Shown one piece after another: positions 29,862 through 38,909 of a DNA stretch of 64,000 bases. Position 1 is the stretch's first letter. Each line of letters starts with the position of its first letter. The stretch is from Chloroflexota bacterium (lineage in GTDB: Bacteria > Chloroflexota > Anaerolineae > Anaerolineales > Anaerolineaceae): positions 48,400-112,399 of the forward strand of contig JAEKNU010000008.1 of the NCBI GenBank assembly GCA_016838895.1, in the 5' to 3' direction. A model generated the notes under the pieces. The model was given only the letters and a program-made list of their open reading frames with translations, did no database searches and was not told where the DNA came from. A program made the translations under genes and the position numbers.

Positions 29862-31203
29862 CTTTCTTTCTCATCTCTTTTGCAGGAACGCCAATAACGA
29901 CAGTATCCGCAGGTACATCTCGATTTACAACCGAACCTGCGCCAGTTATTGAGCGTTCACCAATGGAAACGGGGGCAACCAGCATTGTATCGCTGCCAAT
30001 AAAGGCATTTGATCCAATGACGGTTTTATTTTTGTTTTTACCATCATAGTTGCAGGTAATCGTACCTGCACCTATGTTAACATTCTCGCCAACCTCAGCA
30101 TCTCCCATATAGGAGAAATGTCCCATCTTGCTTCCTTTCCCTAAATAGGAATTCTTAATTTCACCAAAATTTCCCATATGGACATGATCGGCTAGATAGG
30201 CTCCTTTTCTTAAATGACCAAATGGTCCCATCTCTACGTAATCTTCCAGTACGGCATGTTCTAAAACCGACTGTAAAATCATGCAATGATTGCCGACTTT
30301 TGTGTCTAGCAGCATACTGTTTGGTCCTACATGTGTATGATGACCAATTTTTGTATACCCGCGTAGCACAGTATTCGGGTAAATAATGGAATCACGGCCA
30401 ATCTCAACACCTAATTCAATATATGTAGAGGACGGATCAATAAAGGTAACTCCACATTCCATCCATCCCTGATTGATGCGTTTGCGCATAACAGTTTCCG
30501 CTTCTGCCAGATGCACACGATTATTAATACCAATCGCTTCATCCGGATGAGTGGCAACCACAGCCTGAACTTTTTCACCCTGTTGGGTAGCGATTTCTAC
30601 TAAATCCGTTAAGTAGTATTCACCTTTTGCAGATGGCGTTACTTCCCGTAATGCATCCCATAACCAATTGGCACGGAAACAATAAACACCAACATTTAAT
30701 TCATTAATTAATTTCTCTTGCGGGGTTGCATCCGTTTCTTCCACAATTCTTTCCACACCACCATCGGCATGGCGTACTATACGGCCAAAACCGCGAGGAT
30801 CATCCGACAAAACAGTTAGCATTGCTATCGGTGTACTATTTTGTCTTTGTAGTTCCAGTAATCGGACGATTGAATCGCGTAAAATCAAGGGCAAATCGGC
30901 ATTGAGAACAAGTACATAATCTGTTTCATCCTTCAAAATGGATTCTGCGGTCTGAACCGCGTGGCCGGTACCTAATTGTTCATGTTGAACCACAAATCGA
31001 GCTTGTTCACCAACAACTTTTTGTACTTCCTCCCCTTTATGCCCGATGACCACAACCGGCGATTGATCTGTCACGCCATCAACCAGGTCCAGTGAATATT
31101 GCAGCATAGGTTTCCCTGCAATACAATGTAATACTTTTGGTAAATCAGAGCGCATCCTTGTGCCCTGGCCAGCAGCCAAGATAACTGCAGCAAATTTCTT
31201 CAT
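29854..31203 (-). CDS. glmU: Bifunctional UDP-N-acetylglucosamine pyrophosphorylase / glucosamine-1-phosphate acetyltransferase
   Basis: A 449-residue bifunctional enzyme that makes UDP-GlcNAc for peptidoglycan. The N-terminal uridylyltransferase domain has LAAGQGTRMRSDLPKVLH near residue 10, HEQLGTGHAVQ and VLNADLPL. Then follows a left-handed beta-helix acetyltransferase domain with hexapeptide repeats and GNFGEIKNSYLGKGSKMGH, MGDAEVGENVNIGAGTITCNY as conserved blocks. It is the first protein gene of a five-gene cluster that runs to glyQS. Confidence 0.96.
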   Translation of the reverse strand: MKKFAAVILAAGQGTRMRSDLPKVLHCIAGKPMLQYSLDLVDGVTDQSPVVVIGHKGEEVQKVVGEQARFVVQHEQLGTGHAVQTAESILKDETDYVLVLNADLPLILRDSIVRLLELQRQNSTPIAMLTVLSDDPRGFGRIVRHADGGVERIVEETDATPQEKLINELNVGVYCFRANWLWDALREVTPSAKGEYYLTDLVEIATQQGEKVQAVVATHPDEAIGINNRVHLAEAETVMRKRINQGWMECGVTFIDPSSTYIELGVEIGRDSIIYPNTVLRGYTKIGHHTHVGPNSMLLDTKVGNHCMILQSVLEHAVLEDYVEMGPFGHLRKGAYLADHVHMGNFGEIKNSYLGKGSKMGHFSYMGDAEVGENVNIGAGTITCNYDGKNKNKTVIGSNAFIGSDTMLVAPVSIGERSITGAGSVVNRDVPADTVVIGVPAKEMRKKDA

Positions 31204-31336
31204 TACTATCCTCGCATTCTTTTTTCTTAATCAAAAAGTTCTTTATTTCTCGCAGGGATTAAAACACAACATGGCCTCATACTACAACATTTTGTAATAT
31301 CAAGCCATGTGTATCGTTCATCCGTTTCATTTCAGG

Positions 31337-31407
31337 CAGGGGCGCCTGGATTCGAACCAAGATCAACAGATTCAAAGTCTGGTGTGCTGCCTTTGCACCA
31401 CGCCCCT
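31337..31407 (-). tRNA. tRNA-Gln (anticodon TTG)
   Basis: A cloverleaf on the minus strand: acceptor stem AGGGGCG / CGCCCCT with discriminator G, anticodon stem CAGA / TCTG with loop CTTTGAA (anticodon TTG at 31375-31373), and T arm GGTTCGAATCC. It is 71 bases long; CCA is not encoded. It lies 133 bases upstream of glmU on the same strand and has its own promoter. Confidence 0.95.
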
Positions 31408-31430
31408 GTACTCTCAAAAATGGTCTCAAT

Positions 31431-31460
31431 ATTTTAACACACTCTTTTCCATTCTGGCAA
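31431..31460 (-). promoter_or_regulatory. Promoter of tRNA-Gln
   Basis: On the minus strand, TTGCCA (31460-31455) and TAAAAT (31436-31431) are separated by 18 bases. The predicted start is near 31424, about 17 bases before the mature tRNA 5' end. The tRNA and glmU cluster may share this promoter. Confidence 0.65.
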
Positions 31461-31534
31461 TAGCTCAATTCCAGATCAGATTGATCTGGCTGAGGAATTG
31501 TACAAGGTTTTCCGGAACGATTCATACCCAAAAC

Positions 31535-32656
31535 CTATTCAATTGAATTGATCCCCCGTTCTTTTGCTTCATCAAACGTCAAATTTCGACCACTCAAATC
31601 ATTGAATCTTGAATCAGCAGCAGATTCCCAGAAATTATCCAAATTATCCTCGGGGATGGTTATCTTCTGAATACTGGAGTTAAGTACTTTTTCAAAAGTT
31701 TCGTCAGAGATTTGCGGTATCGAATCCGGAATTTCTGGGCCCAGCTCTGTTTTCTTTTTCTCTTTCTTTGATACGGGTTCAGATTTTTTGGCTTTTTGTG
31801 GCAGTTCATCAAATATTTCAATTGGCTGACGATAGAGTTCGCGTGTAAAGGCATCCTGAATGCGGATAAGCTCTTCAAAAGCCAGAGAAACCTTTAATGC
31901 TGTCGCCCCTGTATTCAAAATAAGTACCAGCGTAAATTGGAATATTGTCGCAAAGAGAATATCTTTGCCCTTGCCGCGTAATACAAATACATTTCGCGGA
32001 GAATCCGTTTCTACATATTGTTGTATTTCTTTTGCAGCAGTACGAGCCCTGACCAGCGAGTGAAGCATATTATCAGTTAGATCTGATTCACTGCTCAATG
32101 TAACCTGAAAGAGTATTTTTCCCTTCGAATCAATAACACATGTCTCACGCGCCCCCAGGCGCTGAATCATATCTTGCAGCGTAGATTCAACCTGTTCGGG
32201 ATTTTCAAATTTTGCTTCTTCCACATCCGGAAATTCTTCCAGGGGATCCTCATCAGAAGGCGGCTTTAAACCCAAAGCTGTTCGGACTGAGTCAACAATC
32301 TGGCCTACTTTGAATGGTTTTTGAATAAATCCGTCGATTTGAATCGTATCCAATGATGCGATAACATCAGCATCCTTGATACCGGTTTGCATAATGATCT
32401 TTGATTTGCGATCTTTCGTGCGAATTTTCTTTACTAGTTTAACGCCATCCATTCCGGGTAATTGGATGTCAATGATTAACAAATCAAACTTTGCATCCGC
32501 CAGGCAAAGTATGACCTCTTCTGCTGAGGGCAATAAAGTTACCTGAAAAGGCACATCCATTGTTTCCAGAGCAGTTTTTAGATATTTCCCCGCTTCATGA
32601 GAGTCCTCAACAATTAATACTGAGTAATGGAGTTCGTCAGTTTCCTGTGATTTCAT
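31535..32656 (-). CDS. Response regulator: receiver domain fused to roadblock/LC7-like domain
   Basis: A 373-residue cytoplasmic protein. Residues ~11-130 form an intact CheY-like receiver: acidic pair E17-D18, phospho-acceptor D63 in LLIIDIQLPG, Thr in IIMQTGIKD and Lys in FIQKPF. Residues ~160-275 resemble a roadblock/LC7 (MglB-like) fold (MIQRLGARETCVIDSKGKIL ... LVLILNTGATA, split blocks). The last ~90 residues are Lys/Glu-rich and look disordered. There is no DNA-binding or enzyme domain. The gene starts 6 bases after the peptide-binding lipoprotein gene, so the two are co-transcribed. Roadblock domains regulate small GTPases such as MglA in other bacteria; a partner is not visible here. 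Confidence 0.7.
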   Translation of the reverse strand: MKSQETDELHYSVLIVEDSHEAGKYLKTALETMDVPFQVTLLPSAEEVILCLADAKFDLLIIDIQLPGMDGVKLVKKIRTKDRKSKIIMQTGIKDADVIASLDTIQIDGFIQKPFKVGQIVDSVRTALGLKPPSDEDPLEEFPDVEEAKFENPEQVESTLQDMIQRLGARETCVIDSKGKILFQVTLSSESDLTDNMLHSLVRARTAAKEIQQYVETDSPRNVFVLRGKGKDILFATIFQFTLVLILNTGATALKVSLAFEELIRIQDAFTRELYRQPIEIFDELPQKAKKSEPVSKKEKKKTELGPEIPDSIPQISDETFEKVLNSSIQKITIPEDNLDNFWESAADSRFNDLSGRNLTFDEAKERGINSIE

Positions 32657-32662
32657 AATTAC

Positions 32663-34648
32663 CTAGTTATTTCCTGAACAATGTTCACCATAATCTAAAC
32701 TTTCAATTTGAAACAGCGCACTTCTCGTGGAGGCGTTAAGGGTCAGGCCGCAAAAATCCGTGCGGCTAACCACTGTCTTCAAACGATAGTATAACGGAAT
32801 AATTGGCATGCTATCCACGTAGCTTTGCTGTACTGCCAATTGCCTGCTGGTGTATAAATCGCCAGCCGTTGGTAAGGTGTGTGTAGCTTCATAACATAAT
32901 GTATCATAATTTTCATCCTGAAAGCCACCCAAATTTATGGTTAACCATTGATTTTCAGCCGTTGGCATCTGATCAGATTGAAAATGAACACATGGATCAT
33001 TCATGCTGGCGCTCCACGCGAATTGTGCCATATCAAAGTGACGCCCAAACAGCACTCCTTCTGGTCCAGCAGCATACAGTTGATCTGGTTCTACCGTGGT
33101 AATTTCAACCTCAATACCACATTCCATTAAATGCTCTTTTACATGTTCTGCAATTTTCACGCGTAAAGAATCTGTAGTGGTAAGATAATTTACTTTGAAG
33201 TATGTGCCATCAAATATATTTGAAATACCTATCGCAGTTCGTGGTGTATTTGGGTCCCCATCATATTCCTTCCAGCCCGCCTGATCTAACAATGTCCTGG
33301 CTGCTTCCGCATCATACGGTAATGCCTCAGGATCAATCATAGAATACAAAGTACCTGATGGATACAGCCCAACCGGAATCTGTGTTTGATCCAGCAACCA
33401 GCGGCTAATTATCCTCTCACGATTGACACACTGTGCAATCGCTTGTCGAGTACGTATGTCACTAAAGAAATCGGGGCGATCTTCACTATACGGATTATAA
33501 CCATCATCATATTCAAGCGGATATATGCCCAATTCGATATGCTCATATTCGGCTGAAGGCGTACTGTATACCTTTAATTCATTGTTTTTCTGCAATGTTA
33601 ATACTGTCTCTAACTCTTCAATCAATAATGATCGTTGATCAACCACATCGCACTCACCGCTTAGTAAAGCTGCTATATTTTGATCTGCGTAGTCTCCAAT
33701 GAAGCGGTAGACAACATAATCAAAAGCCGGTAAGCCTTCATTTAAACGAAAATAGTTGGGGTTTTTTTCCAACGTAATATGGTCACCATCAATCCATTCC
33801 TGTATCTGATACGCCCCCCAGCCTAATGGAGCACGAGATACAGCTTCTGATAATGCCATATCTGCTGGGTTGATCTCACCCCAGACATGCTCTGGTAATG
33901 GTGTCCAGTAATACATATCATATTGATTCGAGAAGAAACCCGGTACACCTTTCCACTGAACAGATACATCATCTAATGCTTCATAACTGGCAGTTCGCTG
34001 CTGAACATAGGGGGATAAGTTTAAAGCCGCATCACCGGCAAGTTGATAGCTGTAAACTGAATCTGCGGCGGTTAATGGTTCGCCATCCGACCACTTCAAA
34101 TCTGGTAATAATGTAAATTGGACAGATAACTGATCCATCAGCACTACACTGCTGCCATCCCAGGTTTGAGCACAACTGGCATCAAAACAACCAGACGGAT
34201 AAATCAAAGCACCTTTATCCAGTACAATCAAATCTCCATTGGCGTCAACAACAAAATCACCTTTCTTAACCTCAACAGATGAATATGTTGCTCCACCATT
34301 TTCCAGACTTGGTATTTGCTGCAAAATAACAGCTTGTGGTTCATAGTCCACCAGGTCAAATGGGCCATCATAAACTCCTTCTAAAATGGTCCACATCGAT
34401 CGAGAAGAATCGCCATATAGAAACAATGTCTGTGGTTCTTGCCCCATACAAACAACCAGGGATCGTTTCGGTACTTCGGTCGCTGTTGGCAGAACTAAAG
34501 TTTCAGTGGGTAGAATAGCTTCAGTGTTCTCAACCTCAACCGGAGAAAAATTATCAGCAGATTGTAAATTACAACTGCTCAGCAATAATACAAATAAACT
34601 CACCAGTAATATTAATGAGAGGTTTTTTAATTGTGTCCGAAAACTCAT
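32663..34648 (-). CDS. ABC transporter substrate-binding lipoprotein (peptide-type, SBP_bac_5)
   Basis: A 661-residue extracellular solute-binding protein. The signal peptide ends at LLLSSC (lipobox Cys near 26). Family 5 features include LKWSDGEPLTAADSVYSY, APLGWGAYQIQEW and DIRTRQAIAQCVNRERI. It is longer than the usual 520-580 residues, with an inserted segment near 140-160 that includes CFDASC. It lies apart from the ABC permease genes (34787-40863), separated from them by a terminator, and pairs with the receiver-roadblock gene downstream. GAGGAG precedes the ATG. Confidence 0.88.
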   Translation of the reverse strand: MSFRTQLKNLSLILLVSLFVLLLSSCNLQSADNFSPVEVENTEAILPTETLVLPTATEVPKRSLVVCMGQEPQTLFLYGDSSRSMWTILEGVYDGPFDLVDYEPQAVILQQIPSLENGGATYSSVEVKKGDFVVDANGDLIVLDKGALIYPSGCFDASCAQTWDGSSVVLMDQLSVQFTLLPDLKWSDGEPLTAADSVYSYQLAGDAALNLSPYVQQRTASYEALDDVSVQWKGVPGFFSNQYDMYYWTPLPEHVWGEINPADMALSEAVSRAPLGWGAYQIQEWIDGDHITLEKNPNYFRLNEGLPAFDYVVYRFIGDYADQNIAALLSGECDVVDQRSLLIEELETVLTLQKNNELKVYSTPSAEYEHIELGIYPLEYDDGYNPYSEDRPDFFSDIRTRQAIAQCVNRERIISRWLLDQTQIPVGLYPSGTLYSMIDPEALPYDAEAARTLLDQAGWKEYDGDPNTPRTAIGISNIFDGTYFKVNYLTTTDSLRVKIAEHVKEHLMECGIEVEITTVEPDQLYAAGPEGVLFGRHFDMAQFAWSASMNDPCVHFQSDQMPTAENQWLTINLGGFQDENYDTLCYEATHTLPTAGDLYTSRQLAVQQSYVDSMPIIPLYYRLKTVVSRTDFCGLTLNASTRSALFQIESLDYGEHCSGNN

Positions 34649-34685
34649 GAATGCTCCTCATTATGATCAAGATACAAGTACTCTC

Positions 34686-34691
34686 ATTATA
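34686..34691 (-). promoter_or_regulatory. Candidate -10 box for the 661-residue binding protein gene
   Basis: The minus strand reads a perfect TATAAT 38 bases before the ATG at 34648. The -35 region is weak. It lies just downstream of the ABC operon terminator, so it is likely this gene's own promoter. Confidence 0.45.
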
Positions 34692-34730
34692 ACCAAAATA
34701 TGTCCATACAGTATTCGAATCTGCCAAAAT

Positions 34731-34764
34731 AAAAAAAACCCTCTGCTGTTTTTTTACCAGAGGG
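34731..34764 (-). terminator. Intrinsic terminator of the peptide ABC operon
   Basis: The minus strand has arms CCCTCTG and CAGAGGG with a 12-base loop, followed by eight T. It lies 23 bases after the oppC stop. Confidence 0.9.
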
Positions 34765-34786
34765 CTTGTTTCGGTTCAAATAAAAA

Positions 34787-35818
34787 TCACTGCGTTCCTC
34801 GCAAGCGAGGGTCAAGCGCATCACGCAAACCATCCCCCAAGAAGTTGAAGGCGAACATGGTGATCGCCAATGCCAGGGCTGGGAAAATTGCCTGATTTGG
34901 ATAGGTACGCACAACCTGTGCACCATGTGAAATCATCGCACCCCAGGATGGTGTTGGTGGATTGACGCCCAAACCAATGAAAGACAAGAAGGCTTCTGTA
35001 GAAATATAAGCAGGGATAGCCAATGTTTCAGCCACAATTAATGGACCAACAATGTTCGGTAAAATGTGCCGGAACATAATGCGTCCATTGGTTGCACCCA
35101 TGGTGCGGGCTGCTTCAACAAATTCTTTTTCACGGATGGACAAGACCTGCCCTCGTGTAAGACGAGCCATGGTCTGCCAGGCAGTAAGCCCAATGCCAAT
35201 AAAAATAAACAGCATACCGCCAAGTTTTTGATCAAAACTACTGATGATATACGAAAACGATCCAGGATCAGGGGCTGAAAAAGTAGATCGGAAGAAGGAC
35301 ATTAATAGAATGATGAATAAAAGGCTGGGGAAGGCATACAGCACATCCACAATACGCATCATAAGATTATCCACTCTTCCCCCAAAGAATCCTGAAATAC
35401 TACCATATAAAACCCCAATCAAGATACTGATAAATGGTCCAATCAACGCAACCATCAAGGAAACACGTGAACCATAAATGATGCGGCTCAATAAATCGCG
35501 GCCTACATAATCAGCACCTAAGGGGTAGTCATTTGATAAAACTGCATATCCCTTCATACTTGGGAATAGTTTTACGATCCAGGCAGGTGTAACATTTTGT
35601 TCCTCAAGCACCTGAAGCTCATAAGAACGGGGGGCAATATAATCCGCCAATAAAGCAGTCGTGAACAGTATGATAATGATAATCCCGCCAATTACTGCAG
35701 CACGGTTGCGGATCAATCGTCGGAATGCATCCTTTGTCATGCTTTCACTTTTCACAGTTAACGGCTGCCCGCCTGCTAGCTCACGCTTATGAGGGTCCAC
35801 TTTTAAGTCAACGGTCAT
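34787..35818 (-). CDS. oppC: Peptide ABC transporter permease (OppC/DppC type)
   Basis: A 343-residue inner-membrane permease. It has an N-terminal OppC_N helix (residues ~35-60), a periplasmic segment, and a five-helix BPD_transp_1 core with the ATPase-contacting EAA loop (EFVEAARTMGATNGRIMFRH). The C-terminal RDALDPRLRG is typical of DppC/OppC. With OppB it forms the channel of the peptide importer. It is the last gene of the operon. Confidence 0.93.
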   Translation of the reverse strand: MTVDLKVDPHKRELAGGQPLTVKSESMTKDAFRRLIRNRAAVIGGIIIIILFTTALLADYIAPRSYELQVLEEQNVTPAWIVKLFPSMKGYAVLSNDYPLGADYVGRDLLSRIIYGSRVSLMVALIGPFISILIGVLYGSISGFFGGRVDNLMMRIVDVLYAFPSLLFIILLMSFFRSTFSAPDPGSFSYIISSFDQKLGGMLFIFIGIGLTAWQTMARLTRGQVLSIREKEFVEAARTMGATNGRIMFRHILPNIVGPLIVAETLAIPAYISTEAFLSFIGLGVNPPTPSWGAMISHGAQVVRTYPNQAIFPALALAITMFAFNFLGDGLRDALDPRLRGTQ

Positions 35819-35862
35819 TTTGTTTTCTCCTCTATGATTTTTCGGAATCCAGATTCGCCTGA

Positions 35863-36924
35863 TTAATCATAACGAATACGGGGGTCCAGATAAGCGTATG
35901 TCAGGTCTACAATCAGATTTGCTACAACCAAAAACAGCGCATAAAGCAAAATCGTACCCATGATAACCGGATAATCTCTGTTTGTAATACTGGTAACAAA
36001 GTATTTTCCCATACCGGGAATACCAAAGGTTAATTCGGTGACAAACGTTCCTGTAACCAGAGCGGCAGCAATCGGCCCTAAAACAGTCACAACCGGAATA
36101 AGCGCATTTTTTAAGGCATGACGATTCATTATTAAACGCTCGCCCAACCCTTTTGAACGTGCAGTTCGGATGTAATCTTCACGTATAACCTGCAGCAAAC
36201 TGGCACGCGTTAAACGTGCAATAATTGCTGAACTGCCCAATCCAAGTGCTACGGATGGCATTATGGCATATCGCCAATAGCTCCAACCCAAATTAGAGGG
36301 GAATATTCCCAGAATATATGGCGGCTTTGCGCCCCAACCCGTAGGAGGGAACCAGCCCAGTGTAATACCAAATATCCAGATCAAGATGGGTCCAAGGACA
36401 ATGACGGGAACCGATACACCGAAGATTGCCACACCCATACCCAAAAAGTCCCAAATCGTATTGTGTTTTAATGCACCAAGAATACCCATTGGTATGCCAA
36501 TGATCAACGCAATAATTAGAGCAAAAACACCAAGTTGTATGGATACGGGTAACTGTTGACGAAATATATCATTTACAGTACGGCTTCGTGAAGCAAATGA
36601 GGGGCCAAAATTCATCCAGCGAAACCAAAGTGAGGGGCCTAATTTGATTGTAATAAAGCTATCATCCTGTAAGTCACCTTTATCGGGTGCTACTGTAGAT
36701 AATCTTGGTATCATTACATCGATCATATAATCCGAATAACGCTTTAAGAATGGGTCATCAAGATGATACCGCTTTTCCAAATTTCTCATAATATCCGGAG
36801 GTAATGCTTTTTCACGGTCAAAAGGGCCACCAGGCACAGCATTCATTAGTGAAAAGGTAATGAATGAAACCGCAAAAAGAACCACAAAAAGCATTAATAT
36901 CCGGCGGACTAAATATCGTCCCAT
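35863..36924 (-). CDS. oppB: Peptide ABC transporter permease (OppB/DppB type)
   Basis: A 353-residue permease starting MGRYLVRRILMLF, with an OppB N-terminal helix, the AVPGGPFD loop, and a BPD_transp_1 core with the EAA loop (DYIRTARSKGLGERLIMNRH). The C-terminal LDPRIRYD is typical. The start at 36924 is set by GGAGG 5 bases upstream; a TTG four codons earlier is inside that ribosome-binding site. It lies 44 bases before oppC. Confidence 0.93.
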   Translation of the reverse strand: MGRYLVRRILMLFVVLFAVSFITFSLMNAVPGGPFDREKALPPDIMRNLEKRYHLDDPFLKRYSDYMIDVMIPRLSTVAPDKGDLQDDSFITIKLGPSLWFRWMNFGPSFASRSRTVNDIFRQQLPVSIQLGVFALIIALIIGIPMGILGALKHNTIWDFLGMGVAIFGVSVPVIVLGPILIWIFGITLGWFPPTGWGAKPPYILGIFPSNLGWSYWRYAIMPSVALGLGSSAIIARLTRASLLQVIREDYIRTARSKGLGERLIMNRHALKNALIPVVTVLGPIAAALVTGTFVTELTFGIPGMGKYFVTSITNRDYPVIMGTILLYALFLVVANLIVDLTYAYLDPRIRYD

Positions 36925-36965
36925 GTAGTCCTCCAAAAATTTCCGAAAGGATTGTTACATTCATA

Positions 36966-36997
36966 AGAGAGGGGAGAGAAGAATCTCTCCCCTCTCT
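36966..36997 (-). repeat. Perfect 14-bp intercistronic hairpin between binding-protein gene and oppB
   Basis: The arms AGAGAGGGGAGAGA and TCTCTCCCCTCTCT flank a 4-base loop. No T-run follows on the minus strand. The hairpin sits after the solute-binding-protein stop and 41 bases before oppB. It could protect the upstream message from 3' exonucleases or partly terminate transcription. Confidence 0.75.
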
Positions 36998-37033
36998 GTA
37001 TTGAAAGGTTATTTTGGAATATTTCCGGAAAAA

Positions 37034-38782
37034 CTATTTCGCGGACATATCAATATCCCATTTCTCTATGTGCTGATGACCACCAGTTGACCAGGTACGG
37101 GTCACGTATGGTTTGGTCAGAGAAATGGCTGTGTACCAGTAGATAGGAGCCATAACTGCATCATCCCATACCAGGAGTTGTTCAGCTTCGGCATACATTT
37201 CTACGCGTTTTGCAGGATCGAGCTCTTTAGCAGCTTCGATTACCAGTGCATCGAATTCTTCATTGGCCCAGGCAATACCACCGAGAGGTTTGGTGGGATC
37301 TTCGGGGTCACCAGGATTGGCGGAACCGCCCAATTGGAATACTTCGCGGATGAAGTTATTAGCATCTGCGTAGTCCAAGCACCAGCCCAAACGATAGATC
37401 TGGGGAGTATCGGCACCACGGATGGTGTCCAAATAAACCTGCCATTCCTGATTTACAACTTTCACATCGATACCCAGATTGTCTTTCCACATCTGCTGAA
37501 TTGCTTCAGCAATTTTCTGGTGACCTTCTGAGGTATTGTACATGAGCGTCATATCAACATCAGCAGCAGTGATGCCTTCTTCGTCTAAATATTCCTGCAA
37601 GGATGCCTGAGCAGCTGCAGCATCGGTTTTCACACCCAGATCAGGATGATCTTCGAGGGTGGGAGCGCCAGCCAAACCTGGGGTGGAGAACCACTGAGCA
37701 GGAATCTGCTCGCCCTTGGTGACGTTGTCGATCAGGCTTTGGCGATCAATAGCCATGGATAATGCACGGCGAACGCGGACATCATCGGTGAATGGAGCAG
37801 CGGTATTGAAGCCATAGTAGTATGTACAGAAGGATGGGGAAATCTTCAGTTCAGCGGAGAGGGTCGGATCAGTCTTGATACGATCCATGTCAGCTAATGG
37901 AGCACGTGTAACATCCAGGTTTCCAGCTTCGTATTCTGCCATTGCAGGGGATTCATCCAAGAATACCCAGTTTACTTCATTGATTACTGCTGCAGGTACT
38001 TCTTCGGTGCCTGGCCAGAAAGGATTGGCAATAATTGTGATATCTGAATCATGTATCCATTCTTTCATAGCATAGGGGCCGTAACCCTGGAAATTGCCGG
38101 TTTCAGTCCAGCGATCACCAAGAGCGTCAGTACATTCATCACCAGCAATCAACCATTCAGGTTGTGCGTATGCAACCCACATACCGGCAATAGCGGCATT
38201 GTAAGCGGCTGCTTCATTGAAGGTAATTTCCAGTGTGTAGTCATCAACAACTACCACACCAACATCTTCCATGGCACCTTCGCCAGCATTGTAAGCGTTA
38301 CCGCCTGCAACTGCGAAACCCAAAACATAAGCATAATCGCTTGCGGTTTCAGGAGTCAGTGTGCGCAGCATACCATAATAGAAGTCCTGAGCGGTGACCA
38401 TACGATCTTTGCCATCACAGCCTTCTACTTTTTCTACTTTGCCACTTTCTGGATTGTAAGTTACCCAGGGAACATCATCTCGCAGATTGAATGTGTAAAC
38501 CGTTCCATCATCGCTAATATCCCAGGATGAGGCCATACCGGGAGCGACAATGTTGGTTACTTCATCTGCACGGGTTAAACCAACGAAAGTTTCAATTGCT
38601 ACTTGGATGGATGAGGTGTCGGTTCCCAGAGCGGGATCCAGGGTGGGGATATCACCAGGTCCAAATTCCAAATGCAATACTTTATCAGGATCAGCAGATC
38701 CAGCAGCGCCTGCGTTACAAGCGCCTAACAACATACTGGCCACAATTAACATTGAGGCAACAACAAACCACTTTGAGCGCAT
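37034..38782 (-). CDS. Peptide ABC transporter substrate-binding lipoprotein (SBP_bac_5)
   Basis: A 582-residue lipoprotein. The signal peptide ends at MLLGAC (Cys near 21), followed by an Ala/Gly linker. Family 5 hallmarks are PTLDPALGTDTSSIQ, DDVPWVTY, RVRRALSMAIDRQSLI and QIYRLGWCLDYADANNF. It delivers peptides to the OppBC permease encoded downstream. It has GGAGG upstream of the ATG, an internal promoter in the preceding gap and a strong hairpin after its stop, all consistent with higher expression than the permeases. Confidence 0.93.
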   Translation of the reverse strand: MRSKWFVVASMLIVASMLLGACNAGAAGSADPDKVLHLEFGPGDIPTLDPALGTDTSSIQVAIETFVGLTRADEVTNIVAPGMASSWDISDDGTVYTFNLRDDVPWVTYNPESGKVEKVEGCDGKDRMVTAQDFYYGMLRTLTPETASDYAYVLGFAVAGGNAYNAGEGAMEDVGVVVVDDYTLEITFNEAAAYNAAIAGMWVAYAQPEWLIAGDECTDALGDRWTETGNFQGYGPYAMKEWIHDSDITIIANPFWPGTEEVPAAVINEVNWVFLDESPAMAEYEAGNLDVTRAPLADMDRIKTDPTLSAELKISPSFCTYYYGFNTAAPFTDDVRVRRALSMAIDRQSLIDNVTKGEQIPAQWFSTPGLAGAPTLEDHPDLGVKTDAAAAQASLQEYLDEEGITAADVDMTLMYNTSEGHQKIAEAIQQMWKDNLGIDVKVVNQEWQVYLDTIRGADTPQIYRLGWCLDYADANNFIREVFQLGGSANPGDPEDPTKPLGGIAWANEEFDALVIEAAKELDPAKRVEMYAEAEQLLVWDDAVMAPIYWYTAISLTKPYVTRTWSTGGHQHIEKWDIDMSAK

Positions 38783-38881
38783 TTTTTCTCCTCCTAAAAA
38801 ATGTCAAAACATGTTTTTTTTTGTATTAACCACAATCGTAAATCGACCTCCAAAAATCAATTAACCACTGTGGGAATTACC

Positions 38882-38909
38882 ATTATAACTATATCACACC
38901 ATATGGCAA
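38882..38909 (-). promoter_or_regulatory. Internal promoter upstream of the binding-protein gene
   Basis: On the minus strand TTGCCA (38909-38904) and TATAAT (38887-38882) have a 16-base spacer. It begins inside the last codons of oppF and lies about 100 bases before the binding-protein start. Confidence 0.6.
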
